Positions 39,059 through 49,100 of a DNA stretch of 52,440 nucleotides are shown in pieces. A program made the position numbers and the translations under genes. Below the pieces are notes generated by a model. That model saw only the letters and a list, made by a program, of their open reading frames with translations. It did no database searches and was not told the DNA's origin. The first letter of the stretch is position 1; each line of letters begins with the position of its first letter. This DNA comes from JAGVDM01 sp964642315 (GTDB lineage: Bacteria > Patescibacteriota > Gracilibacteria > Peribacterales > Peribacteraceae): positions 1 through 52,440 of the forward strand of contig CAZXOG010000005.1 of NCBI GenBank assembly GCA_964642315.1, given 5' to 3'.

Positions 39059-40056
39059 TGCTCGCGGACACGGATACCGAGCTTCGTGAACATATCATGA
39101 ACAATCATGGGGACTTCCGCCTTCGACGCGTAGAAGTACCGCACGGGCGGGCAGCCGATCCCCGAGTAACTCTTCCCGAAGTGATCGCGGTCGGTGATGA
39201 TGCACACGGCATCGCGGTTGATCTGACCGTACCCCATGTACGCCATCACCGTGAGCGGATCGCAGAGCTCGAAGTGCGTTTTGTGCTTGATGCCGAACGA
39301 CTGCATGAACGCCTGCATGAGCTCGATGACGAACTTGCCGCCCGGAGCATCGGATTCCAGCCGTTCGATCGTATCCATGCCTACTTCGAACCGCGTACAG
39401 ATATCCCACGTGACGAGGAGCGGCTGCAGGTTGGCGCGCAACGTGATCTCGATGGCCTTGGGATCGCAGTAGAAGTTGAATTCCGCCCAAGAATCGGGTT
39501 CTTTTTCGGGATCGCGCTCGTGCTGGACGTTGCGGACCCCCGCGCCGCGCGTGCCGCGGACGTACACGGCGCCGCCCATGATGGTGAGCGAGTGGATGTG
39601 CTGCTTGATTTCATCGCCAAATTCCTCGCAGAGGCGGGCGAAGTTCGTGCATGGCCCCGTAATGATGTAATCCACCGGCCCCTCCTGGCGGATGCGCTTG
39701 GCGAGCTCGGGAATATATCCGTCATCACCGAGATCGAAGACGTTATCGTACTTCGACTGCGGCAGCTGCACGTTGCAAATGCCGTTCTTGCCAATGAAAT
39801 CCTCGCCAACAGTGAAATTCTCCCCTTCGAGTTTGTGTGGCTCCAGAGGCCTGCCTGCCCCCTTGATCACCGTGACATCCGCCGCATCCACCAAACTCAG
39901 GATGTTCGCGGAATTCCGCGTGGAATTATCCAGCGAGGTGTTGCCGTGACAGGTGACAACGTACTTGAGAGGCAGACCCGCCATTACAGCCAGCACAATG
40001 GCAATGGCATCATCTTCGCCGGTGTCACAATCGAGAATGAGCGGGTACTGCGCCAT
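39055..40056 (-). CDS. inosine-uridine preferring nucleoside hydrolase family protein
   Basis: A 333-aa nucleoside N-ribohydrolase, releasing free base and ribose. The N-terminal ILDCDTGEDDAIA is the calcium-binding DxDxxxDD motif. VVTCHGNTSLD, IITGPCTNFA, MGGAVYVRG and WAEFNFYCDPKA are the other family blocks, and HFELCDPLTVMA carries a late active-site Asp. It is the first gene of a two-gene operon with the PfkB kinase and has its own consensus promoter at 40075-40103. Confidence 0.92.
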   Translation of the reverse strand: MAQYPLILDCDTGEDDAIAIVLAVMAGLPLKYVVTCHGNTSLDNSTRNSANILSLVDAADVTVIKGAGRPLEPHKLEGENFTVGEDFIGKNGICNVQLPQSKYDNVFDLGDDGYIPELAKRIRQEGPVDYIITGPCTNFARLCEEFGDEIKQHIHSLTIMGGAVYVRGTRGAGVRNVQHERDPEKEPDSWAEFNFYCDPKAIEITLRANLQPLLVTWDICTRFEVGMDTIERLESDAPGGKFVIELMQAFMQSFGIKHKTHFELCDPLTVMAYMGYGQINRDAVCIITDRDHFGKSYSGIGCPPVRYFYASKAEVPMIVHDMFTKLGIRVREQ

Positions 40057-40074
40057 AGGTGTGAACTTGTTGGT

Positions 40075-40103
40075 ACTCTACGAACGTCCTCCGGCGATGT
40101 CAA
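40075..40103 (-). promoter_or_regulatory. promoter of the nucleoside hydrolase-kinase operon
   Basis: Perfect TTGACA (40098-40103), exactly 17 nt of spacer, and TAGAGT (40075-40080). The start would be near 40068, giving a leader of about 12 nt. It lies just past the stop of the phosphoribosyltransferase-HAD gene, so the salvage operon can be transcribed separately. Confidence 0.6.
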
Positions 40104-40139
40104 AACCACCGCGGGAATTGTGGATGCGATCCGTTCCCA

Positions 40140-42296
40140 TCACAGGGAATCTTGAACGGCTATCTCCTGCCGAACGGTTTTCCCGTGCTGTCCGTTGCCG
40201 TTGCCACCCGTGCGCCCGTGCAGCATCTGTTCCCGGGAAAGCGCCCCGGCCGGCACGCTCTCTGCACCGTCTCCCGGCACTCGTGCGCCGCGCTGATCCC
40301 GCGGCAAGCGCATCATGCTCGCGAACCGCGCGAGGTCCTCCGGCCCTTCGATGAGCGCCGATTCAACACCTGCGGCTACAGGAGCATGCACGTCGCTTCT
40401 GTACTGATCGCCCCCCATGGCGATGCGCGATGCATCGACGCCCTTCTCCGCGCCCACACGCTGCATGATTGCTGACTTGTCGCGCTCAACGTACTGCCCC
40501 TGTGCAAGCTTCTCGGGATCGTAGAGATCCTCCACGGTGTAGAGATCGAACCCATCCGGTCCAAGCGCCTGAATTATGCCGAATTTCTGCAACATTTTCA
40601 CTGCGTGAATGCGCGGCGCTGCAGTGACAAACACCAGCCTGCCACCGCGTTCGGTGACCTGCACCGCAAACTCCCGCGCTGCCTCGTTGTCCTCGTACAC
40701 ATCATCCATGTCGTGATCCCACGTGCACACGCGGTATGCGTGGTAGGCGAGCGGCATGCTCGCAAGATACCGGTCGGCTTCGCGTGCCGCGACATCGGGA
40801 TGCCCCTCGTATGCCTGACTGAAGATCTCACGGATGCGGGCAACGGCATGTTCTCCATGGCGTTCCTCAAGCTGCTGGCCGTGCTCGCCAATGAAGTACC
40901 CGGGAAGCCCGACTTCCGTATCGAGGCTATCCAGGTATGCGGCGGCTTCTTCATCGGATGTGAAACCGTTCACCTCCCGCGCGAGCCGCACGGCATTCGC
41001 GCGCACCGACTCGCCGAGACGCGAGTTGTGGAACCTATTGATTCCAAGCGCATTCGACGTGTAGCGAAGCTTGCCGATCACGCCGTCCATATCCACACAG
41101 ACCACCTGTTTCTCCCGGCGTTCCTTCTCCGCGAGTTTCTGGCGTGCGAACTGCAGGTAATCGGTGAGTTTCGTCTGCCGGAGGAATGCAATGAATCTCT
41201 GGGCGTATTCGGCCTGGGGATGCTCGCCTTCCCCGAGGAAATTCCGCTCCATGTACTCAGCGGGGAGCCGCCTCCGGCCGCTCTGATCTGGGGGATCGGA
41301 GGGCAGGGTGCGGCGAACGTCGAAGAGTGTGATCTCGCGGCCGACGATGCGTTGGAACCGTTCCAAGTACTCGATTTCGATCGCGAGGATCTCATCGGAA
41401 ATGCTGTCGATATCCAGCCTCCCTTTGAGACGCAGTGCATGCGCCGTCTCATCGAATGGCGCCATGGGAGCGACCTGGAACCCAACGCGGTTCCGCCGTC
41501 CCGCCCCGTTGTGCGATCCGCCCGTGGAGCTGAATTCGCGCGCTTCTGCTGATGCGATGGACCGTGTTGCGAGGACGTGCGCCTGCGCGTCAGACCACGG
41601 CTTGCTCGGGTCACGCACCGCCCGGAAGAAGAACCTGTCCGCCTCCTCGGGAGCAAGTTTTACACCGGCAGAGGCAAGGGTTCTCCGGGCGGCTCTCGTG
41701 GTGCCACCTTCCACGAACGTGTCGTCAACGAGTGCCACTTCCTTCCCCTCCATTCTCTCGGCAAGCGCCTGCGCCTGGGCACCGAGCGGCGCGTCCCCGA
41801 CTCGCGCGACCTTGCCGCCCGTACTTGCGGTGAAGAGGTGCCCTGCCTGCCGCGTGATGCTCAAGTAGCCCACACGATCCTGATATTCCTCCCCAATCTG
41901 CTGACGCACTGCATGGTGGATCGCACGGTCCAGGATGACGACTGCCCGGCCCGGATTGGCATCCAGATCTGCGCGGATGTTCCCCATGAGCGTCTGCACA
42001 ACCTGCTCTTCTTCAAACGGCACCACGTTGCCGAACATCCGCCGGCGCATGAGGGTGACGATACGCTGGAAATGCTCGTGACAAAGCTGATCAAATTCCC
42101 GCTGTTGCTGCTCATCGAGATCTGTCCCGAGGAATGCAAGAAGTTCTCCCCATGTCGCCCGCAGCTCGCCCTGAAGGTACGCGACATTGTCGAGAACGAT
42201 GGGGTGTTCAAAACGCGTTCCTGTGCCCTCCGGAGACGGAGGATTTTGTGGTGAGGTTTGCTCTGGAAAATGCTGCGTAAGATCGGGTTGGGGCAT
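40140..42296 (-). CDS. phosphoribosyltransferase-HAD hydrolase fusion protein
   Basis: A 718-aa cytoplasmic protein with two catalytic-looking halves. Residues about 85-245 resemble a type I phosphoribosyltransferase: VVILDRAIHHAV and the PRPP loop VALVDDTFVEGGTT (188-200). A charged linker follows. Residues about 397-660 form a HAD phosphatase: motif I VVCVDMDGVIG (nucleophile Asp402), motif II FVTAAP (Thr558), Lys607, and motif IV GGDQYRSDV (628-635). The tail is low-complexity. The PRTase half could make or break a nucleotide and the HAD half remove a phosphate. It lies upstream of the nucleoside hydrolase-kinase operon on the same strand. I know no characterised protein of this arrangement; the substrate is unknown. 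Confidence 0.75.
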   Translation of the reverse strand: MPQPDLTQHFPEQTSPQNPPSPEGTGTRFEHPIVLDNVAYLQGELRATWGELLAFLGTDLDEQQQREFDQLCHEHFQRIVTLMRRRMFGNVVPFEEEQVVQTLMGNIRADLDANPGRAVVILDRAIHHAVRQQIGEEYQDRVGYLSITRQAGHLFTASTGGKVARVGDAPLGAQAQALAERMEGKEVALVDDTFVEGGTTRAARRTLASAGVKLAPEEADRFFFRAVRDPSKPWSDAQAHVLATRSIASAEAREFSSTGGSHNGAGRRNRVGFQVAPMAPFDETAHALRLKGRLDIDSISDEILAIEIEYLERFQRIVGREITLFDVRRTLPSDPPDQSGRRRLPAEYMERNFLGEGEHPQAEYAQRFIAFLRQTKLTDYLQFARQKLAEKERREKQVVCVDMDGVIGKLRYTSNALGINRFHNSRLGESVRANAVRLAREVNGFTSDEEAAAYLDSLDTEVGLPGYFIGEHGQQLEERHGEHAVARIREIFSQAYEGHPDVAAREADRYLASMPLAYHAYRVCTWDHDMDDVYEDNEAAREFAVQVTERGGRLVFVTAAPRIHAVKMLQKFGIIQALGPDGFDLYTVEDLYDPEKLAQGQYVERDKSAIMQRVGAEKGVDASRIAMGGDQYRSDVHAPVAAGVESALIEGPEDLARFASMMRLPRDQRGARVPGDGAESVPAGALSREQMLHGRTGGNGNGQHGKTVRQEIAVQDSL

Positions 42297-42439
42297 ACGA
42301 GCGCACGTGCTCGCGAGAGATGCTGACGAATCCGTTCTTCGAGTGCAAGCCCGACGAACTCCAAGAGTGGAAAAATGCTTGTTCTTGAATCCTGAAGCCG
42401 GGGAAAGAGGGGTAGTCGTTCTGGGGATTCTGCCAGCTC

Positions 42440-42486
42440 TTGACGAGCATGTACTGTGCGCTTAACATATCAATGTCTATTGATAT
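42440..42486 (+). promoter_or_regulatory. arsR promoter and overlapping palindromic operator
   Basis: TTGACG (42440-42445), 17 nt, TAACAT (42463-42468). The perfect palindrome ATATCAAT-gtct-ATTGATAT (42467-42486) covers the predicted start site and ends at the ATG of arsR. ArsR proteins bind such AT-rich inverted repeats, so the operon is very likely autorepressed and released by arsenical. Confidence 0.75.
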
Positions 42487-42762
42487 ATGAACATCCCACC
42501 GTGCTGCAAAGTGCTGGCCGATGAGCACCGGGTTCGCATCCTGCGCGCACTGCGCGGCGGGGAACTCTGCGTCTGCGTGCTCCAGGCACAACTCAAGCTT
42601 CCGCAGAACCTGCTCTCACATCACCTCGCCATACTGCGGCGGTACAGACTGGTGCACGCGCGCAGGGATGGGCGGCGCGTTTACTACTCCCTGAACAAGG
42701 ACACGGTGTTCTCGCTGAGCATTTTCTTCTCTTCCCTCTGCAATGATCGCTGCATTCGCTGA
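42487..42762 (+). CDS. arsR: ArsR family metalloregulator
   Basis: A 91-aa winged-helix repressor. KVLADEHRVRILRALR starts the fold; ELCVCVLQ is the ArsR metal-binding signature (the CVC pair binds As(III)/Sb(III)); LPQNLLSHHLAILRRYRLV is the recognition helix, and RRVYYSL the wing. A further CC pair (PPCCKV) near the N terminus could add a ligand. Its own operator overlaps the start. The permease gene begins 20 nt before the stop, so the two proteins are made from one transcript. Confidence 0.92.
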   Translation: MNIPPCCKVLADEHRVRILRALRGGELCVCVLQAQLKLPQNLLSHHLAILRRYRLVHARRDGRRVYYSLNKDTVFSLSIFFSSLCNDRCIR

Positions 42763-43723
42763 TTGGATCACCACGGATCTCCTCCAGTTGCTGCCCGGCA
42801 GCCATGGCGCGGAAAGCGTGCGATTCTTCGTGGAAGACACCGTGAAAATCTTCGCGCTGCTCATCCTCATCACCCACGTGATGGCGCTGTTCCGGTTGCT
42901 CATCCCGCCAAAGCGGATGCGCACGTTCCTGCAGCGGAGCAATGCGACTGGGGCGGGATACGTGCTTGCCTCCGGCTTCGGAGCAGCGACGCCGTTCTGC
43001 ACGTGTTCTTCCATCCCTCTGTTCATCGGTTTCCTGCAATCCGGCGCAAGCCTTGGGATCGCCTTCGCGTTCCTCATCACCTCGCCGCTCGTGAACGAGA
43101 TCGTCGTCGTGCTGCTCCTTGGGACATTCGGATGGAAAATCACCCTCTCCTACGTTATACCAAGCATGGTTATCGGCATCGCCGGAGGATGGACTATCGA
43201 CCGGCTATTCTCCATGCGCGAAATCACCATTTCTGCCAAGGAAGAATTGCCAAAACCCTGCCAATGCAAATGCGCATGCGCTGCCGAGAATGCCGGCACC
43301 CGCGCGCTGCTGTTCCGCGCACACCGGGAAGCACGCTCCATCATCTCGGGCATTGCCCCCTACCTCCTCATCGGAATCGGGATCGGTGCGCTCGTCCACG
43401 GGTATATTCCTGCGGCGACATTTGAGAAGTACCTCTCGGCATCCGGCGTATTCTCTGTTCCACTCGCCGTGCTGCTCGGCATACCGCTCTACGCGAACGC
43501 CAGCGCCATCGTGCCGGTGCTCTCCGCGCTCGTAGCGAAAGGCGTGCCTCTCGGCACCGCACTGGCGTTCTCCATGGCGGCCGTCGGGCTCTCGCTGCCG
43601 GAGGCAATCATCCTCAAGCGCACGATGACGTGGAAGCTCCTTCTTGGATTCTTCGGGATCGTGGGCACAGGAATCGTGTTCATTGGTTTCCTGATCAACG
43701 CGACTGCCTCCCTGCTGCTCTAG
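42743..43723 (+). CDS. arsP: ArsP-like permease (organoarsenical efflux, DUF318)
   Basis: A 326-aa membrane protein with eight or so helices in two halves. Each half has the family signature with a helix break, the first being TPFCTCSSIPLFIGF with the Cys pair of the permease family, the second ASAIVPVLSALVAKG. The central cytoplasmic loop is Cys-rich (KPCQCKCACAAENAG), which could hand metal to the pore or sense it. ArsP exports trivalent organoarsenicals such as methylarsenite. The gene is coupled to arsR. Other substrates of the DUF318 family cannot be ruled out. Confidence 0.85.
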   Translation: MIAAFADWITTDLLQLLPGSHGAESVRFFVEDTVKIFALLILITHVMALFRLLIPPKRMRTFLQRSNATGAGYVLASGFGAATPFCTCSSIPLFIGFLQSGASLGIAFAFLITSPLVNEIVVVLLLGTFGWKITLSYVIPSMVIGIAGGWTIDRLFSMREITISAKEELPKPCQCKCACAAENAGTRALLFRAHREARSIISGIAPYLLIGIGIGALVHGYIPAATFEKYLSASGVFSVPLAVLLGIPLYANASAIVPVLSALVAKGVPLGTALAFSMAAVGLSLPEAIILKRTMTWKLLLGFFGIVGTGIVFIGFLINATASLLL

Positions 43724-43726
43724 CAA

Positions 43727-46138
43727 TTAGAACGGCGCTACGCTGCCCGTGAGGACGAGGATGCGGACGGTGTCGCCCGCGCCGGCTGCCCGGGCTTCGA
43801 TGCGATGCGCTCCCGGCTCCGGCTGCCAGCGCATGCGGAAATCCGGCGCCGGTGCGCTGCCAATACTCCTGCCGTCGATGAGCCACACGAGTTCCCGAAT
43901 GCCTCCTGATGAACGTGCCTCCAGTATGAGAAGTTCATCGTTGTCCGGAATGAGCGGATCGAGGAGAAAACTGTCCCCTGTTTGCGGTTGGGTAATGACG
44001 ATTCCCGCGGAATCACGCTGTTCTGCCTGCAGCACAACGCCCGGGCAAAGTGGCGAGAATTCCGCAGGCGGTTCCCGGTAGCCATGCTCGCGCGCCCAGC
44101 GCCGCACTTCCGGCGGGAAGACCGTGAAAACCCGTCTCTCAACTACCTGCGCGGTGCATCCTGTTCCTGCGCGCAGGCCATTGCGCCTGTCTACGAGTAC
44201 GGCCTGGTAGATGTCATCTCCTTCGGCCGGTTCCGTGCCGGCGACGAAAAACTCGCGAATAGTGTGGGGGCACGAGGGGCTTGGAAGCTTGCCCGAAAGC
44301 CGGCAGATCTCCCGCTCGGTGATGCCCTGCGGCTGCGGAAATTCCTGCTGCGGCAATCCGCGGAGAGCCGCCTCCATCACATCGTGGAAAATCGGGCCGG
44401 CACCGGTGATGCCGGTGGTTCCCTTCATGGGCGTGTTGTCCGCATTCCCCACCCACACGCCAACGATGCGCTCCGGCGTGTAGCCGACTACCCAGTTATC
44501 CCTGGCATTGCGCGTGGTGCCCGTCTTCGCCGCTACAGAGTACGGCGGCACGGAGAGCGGGGTGTCTTCCCCGAATTCCGGCAGCCGCGCAGAGGCATCA
44601 CTCAGGATATCCGTGATGATCCATGCCGCGCGCGGATCGAGGATCTGTTCACCTTTCGCGATGGGCGTGTCGGGGAACGCGCGCGCGCTGAGTGTCCTGC
44701 CGCCTCGCGCGAAGATGCCGTACGCCTCTGCAAGTTCCAGCAGCCGGACCTCGCCGCTCCCGAGCGTGAGCGCAAGCCCGTAGTGCTCGGGATCGCGCGT
44801 GAGCGTCGTGATGCTAGCCTGCCGAAGCAGCGTGAGCAGGCGCACCACGCCGACGCGTTCCAGCACGCGCACGGCGGCGATGTTGTACGAATTCGCAAGC
44901 GCCTCGCGGTAACGCACCAGGCCATGGAGGTCGTAGTCGTAATTCCTCGGCGTGTAGGGATTGCCCTCCTCGGTGAGCAGCTGCACTTCGGTATCGGCGA
45001 CTGTCGTCGCTGCGGTATCGCCCTGCTCGATTGCGAGGGCGTACGTGAACGGCTTGAGCGCGGAGCCCGGCTGGCGTGCAGCAACGGCGACATTTACCGC
45101 GCCGTCATGCATGGCATCGAAGTAGTCCGCCGATCCGACCATCGCGAGCACGTCGCCATTCCTGGCATCGAGGACGACGACCGCGGCTGATGTCGCGTTC
45201 TTCTCGCGCAGCTCCTCGAGCCTGCGCGAGACAATCGCTTCCGCATCGCGCTGCAGATCCAGATCGAGCGTCGTGCGGAGCGCGGTGCCGGGCACGATGT
45301 TCTCCCCTGCCATCCCGAGGACCCAGAAGACAAAGTGCGGTGCCCGGATATCGATGCGATCCGGCGAGAGGCGCAGCGGTTCGCCGCGTGCATCCTGTTC
45401 TTCATCCGCAGTGAGAAGACCGGATTCGCGCATGAGACCGAGCACGCGATCGCGCCGCGCCAGCGCGCCGGAGGGGTTCTGGAACGGATCGAGGGCAACG
45501 GGGGACTGGATGATGCCGATGAGGAGCGCTGTCTCCGCATGGGAAAGTTCCTGCGGTTCTTTGCCGAAGTACGTGCGGGACGCGCTCCGCAGGCCATACG
45601 CTTGGTGCCCGAAGTACACGGCATTGAGGTACTGCTCCACGATCTGCTCCTTCGTGAGCGCCATATCCAGCTTGACCGCGAGGATTGCCTCCCAGAGCTT
45701 GTAGAGCAGTGATCGATGCCGCGGTTCCAGGCGGATACGGACGAGCTGCTGCGTGATCGTGGATCCGCCGGAAACGATGCGCCTTGCCCGGATGTTCTGG
45801 ACTGCGGCACGGAGTATGCCGCGCACGCTCACGCCGTGGTGCCGCTCGAACGTCTTGTCCTCCACCGCGATGAGCGCGGCAACCACTTCCTGCGGGATCT
45901 CCGCGAGCGCAAGAATATCCTGCGAACCATACTCCGCCTGCCGCGCTTCGTAGAGCAGCCGCCCCTCGCGATCGAGCACGGTGACCGGCGAACGCGGCTG
46001 CGGATCTTTTAGCGCAGCGGGGAGCGGCATGAGAACGACGGAGAGAAAAAGGAGCACAGCGGATCCGGCAACGATGAACGCCCCCCTGCGGGGGGCGATC
46101 AATCGTGCCATGCGGCTCACGCGGCGGCGCAGGCGCAT
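43727..46138 (-). CDS. pbpC: penicillin-binding protein 1C
   Basis: An 803-aa bifunctional peptidoglycan synthase. An N-terminal membrane anchor (residues about 20-40) is followed by a GT51 glycosyltransferase domain (catalytic Glu93 in VEDKTFERHHGV; GGSTITQQLVR), a transpeptidase domain (Ser359/Lys362 in SALKPF; SYN; KTG in AAKTGTT), and a C-terminal PBP1C-type domain (about 690-803). The GT51 motifs and the PBP1C tail, rather than PASTA or OB extras, support 1C. ATG 46138 lies 4 nt after the stop of the alpha-2-macroglobulin gene, so the two form an operon, the typical arrangement for this pair. Confidence 0.93.
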   Translation of the reverse strand: MRLRRRVSRMARLIAPRRGAFIVAGSAVLLFLSVVLMPLPAALKDPQPRSPVTVLDREGRLLYEARQAEYGSQDILALAEIPQEVVAALIAVEDKTFERHHGVSVRGILRAAVQNIRARRIVSGGSTITQQLVRIRLEPRHRSLLYKLWEAILAVKLDMALTKEQIVEQYLNAVYFGHQAYGLRSASRTYFGKEPQELSHAETALLIGIIQSPVALDPFQNPSGALARRDRVLGLMRESGLLTADEEQDARGEPLRLSPDRIDIRAPHFVFWVLGMAGENIVPGTALRTTLDLDLQRDAEAIVSRRLEELREKNATSAAVVVLDARNGDVLAMVGSADYFDAMHDGAVNVAVAARQPGSALKPFTYALAIEQGDTAATTVADTEVQLLTEEGNPYTPRNYDYDLHGLVRYREALANSYNIAAVRVLERVGVVRLLTLLRQASITTLTRDPEHYGLALTLGSGEVRLLELAEAYGIFARGGRTLSARAFPDTPIAKGEQILDPRAAWIITDILSDASARLPEFGEDTPLSVPPYSVAAKTGTTRNARDNWVVGYTPERIVGVWVGNADNTPMKGTTGITGAGPIFHDVMEAALRGLPQQEFPQPQGITEREICRLSGKLPSPSCPHTIREFFVAGTEPAEGDDIYQAVLVDRRNGLRAGTGCTAQVVERRVFTVFPPEVRRWAREHGYREPPAEFSPLCPGVVLQAEQRDSAGIVITQPQTGDSFLLDPLIPDNDELLILEARSSGGIRELVWLIDGRSIGSAPAPDFRMRWQPEPGAHRIEARAAGAGDTVRILVLTGSVAPF

Positions 46139-46142
46139 CGCT

Positions 46143-49100
46143 TTAGCTCTGCGGAGTATCCCGAATCTCCATGGTAGCGCTCGCAGTGTTGCCGAAGACT
46201 TCTGGGAAGTACATCTCGTACGCTCGGGCAGGCCGCCACTGGAACGTGCCGGGGAGCGTTGCGCGGAGCAGGTATTCGTAGTGATAGACGCCGGCGGGCA
46301 GCTCATCGGCAAACAGGAACACCTGGTCGTCGCGGAATTCCTTGTGGTTGAAGTACCAACTTGGATCCCACCACCACCGTCCCTCCCGTTGCATTTCGAG
46401 CTCATCCTCCAGATGCTGCTGCGAAGTCTTGAGCGAGAAATCGATGCCCTCCATTCCGGCGGGATGCGGGCTTTCCACCGCAACGAAATACCGCGATTCC
46501 GGCACTGTAACCGTGAGTTTGACCTTGTACGTCGCACCGACGGCGGGTGTCTCCGGCGCACCGGCAACGGGGATGATTTCCCGCACGATGCTGATGCCTT
46601 CTTCGGCGGGATCGATCTTCTTTGCCTTCCAGAAGTACGTGAGGAGCAGGTCGTAATACAGGCGCCCCGTGCCCTCTTTGCGGATTTCCACGGGATTAAG
46701 CTGACCGTTCTGCATGGCTGTCTCCGGAATGCTCGCCGTCTTCCTCGTGAGGATATTCGCTGCGTTGAACGCCGCCTGCGCTATCTCCCTGTCACTCACG
46801 GAGAGCGAGGCGATGAAGTCGCCCTCGAGCTCACCGGTAAGGTGTAGGTAATCCACGAGCGCGACGATGCTCGCGACCGTGGACTGCGTGGTATCCCAGT
46901 GCCCCTGTTCGCGCATGGCGAGCATGGCCCGCACGACGTTGGGGATGAGGTCGTTCTTCGGATCAATGCTCATCATTGTCTGGAGAACAAGCGCCGTGGT
47001 GCGCTGATCCGTGTTCATGAGGCTGCGGAACTCCCACCCATCCCGCTCCTCGAAGCGCACCCCCCGCGGGCTCACGCTCGCGGTCTGCAAAATTTCCTGC
47101 AGTACATTCTGCGCGCGGCGGCTCTCGCCGGCGCGCTGCAGGCCCATGGCGAGGTACGCTTTGGCGAAAATGGGGAGATCGCTGCGCTTGCCGTAGAGAT
47201 TACTCAAGAGCCCCGTGTCCGGGCTGCCAGTTTCGCCGAGCACGTAGAGGATGTACGCGCGTTCGGAGAGATCGAGTCGGCGATCCATGCTGTGGTCGCG
47301 GAGCACCTCCTGCAGGTACTGGTGTGCTCTCGCCGCCACACCGCCGTCGATCGCGTAGCCGGCTTCGCGCGTAAGTTCGAGCGCGTGGAGGATGTACGCG
47401 GTGAGGTACGGATAACTCTCCGAAGAATCCTGCCAGTAGCCGAACCCGCCGTCGGGCCGCTGGAACGTGGCGAGCCTCTCGAGGCCTGCCACGACCTTTT
47501 CGTCGAGTTCCTCCGCACTCACGATCTTGAACGCATCGAATCCCTGGAGCTGCGCGACCGCAATGTTCGGCAGAAAACTCGAGACTGTTTGCTCTGCACA
47601 GCCATACGGGAACTGCACGAGATACTCCAGCCCCTTGGGCAGGTACGTCGCGAGCGTGGGGGAGAGTGTTGCTTCTGCTTGTACACCTGTGACTTCATCG
47701 CGGACCGGCACGTAGAGCTTCTCCGTCGCCGTTGCCTCATCGGTAAATCCGGATGTGGCAACCGCGTGGGGAATGCCAAGCGGCAGGAGCGGAATCTGCT
47801 CGTGAATTTCATCGCGAGCATCACCACCCTCGGCCATGAAGACGAATGCCGCCCGCGCGTCATTCCCGAAAATGACCGGGAACGTGACCTTCTCCTGCCC
47901 CTGCGCGGCAATCGTGACTGTCTGGGCCGCAGCGGAACCGATGAACCCGCTCCCGCTGAGCGATACGGTGAATGTACGCTCCTCCTCGGTTCCGTTGTGG
48001 ACGATTGCGGCGAGGTCGGCGCTGTCGCCCTGCACCGCGAACCGCGGGCGCACCGGACGAAGGATGACGCGCTTCGTCTCCAGAATTTCTTGAGCGAGCG
48101 CTCCGACCTGGCTCCCCCGCGTGTGACCGATCGCGAGGAGCTGCCAGGTGGTGAGGTTGTCCGGCAGCGTGAATTGCACTGTTGCCTTGCCGCGTTCATC
48201 GGTGATGATCGAGGGATTCCAGTACGCAGTATCTTGGAAGTTCCCCCGCGCGCGCTCCTCCAGCGATCCTCCGCCCCCGCCTTTGGAACCCGGCTTGAAG
48301 CGTTCGAGGATGTACAGGAGGTTCTGCGCCGTCCGCACGCCGAGACCGCGGTCGGCGTAGAACACATCGAGCAGATCGGGCACGCGGAAGCCCGTGAGCG
48401 CAAGCACACTCATGTCCACGGCAGCGAGCGAAACTTCTGCGGGCATCGGATTCCCCCGCCAGTCCTCCGTCGTGAGCTCAACCTCCACCTGTTCACCCGG
48501 AAGGTACTGGCGCTTGTTCGGCGTGATGCTCACCGTCAGACCTTTTGACTCTGTTTCCACTTTGAGCTTCACGTACCCAATGCGGAAAGCCGGTGCACCG
48601 GTATCCAGACCATTCTCATTGAACGTCTCTCCGGCACGCGGCTTTACGACCACGACGGAAACGTACGCGTTCGGGATGAGGTTCTCCGTAATCGGCACCT
48701 CAAACGGCTGCGCTGAGCTCGTCACCGGTATCACTCTGCGAGAGAGGATTCCCTCCCGCTCGACCGTGATGAGCGCGGTGACTCCGCTGCCCTGGAACGG
48801 CGACTGCACGAGGAGTTTCGCCGTTTCGCCGACTGTGTATTTGGGCTTGTCCGCGAGGACTGTCATGCGGTTGGAATTGCTGTGCGGCCAGTTGATGTAC
48901 ATGCTCGACCACGCGTACACGGAGGTATCCGCCTTCGATTCGCGGCCGGAACTGTCGCGGACGCTCGCGAGCACGCGGAACTGGCCACCGGAGGGAATGC
49001 GCACGTTCGCGGATACCTTGCCATCCTCGCCGGTCGTCACGGAGAGCGTCTGAACGCGCTCGTCGGACGGTTCGTTATCGTAGTAGTAGAGCCCGTCCAC

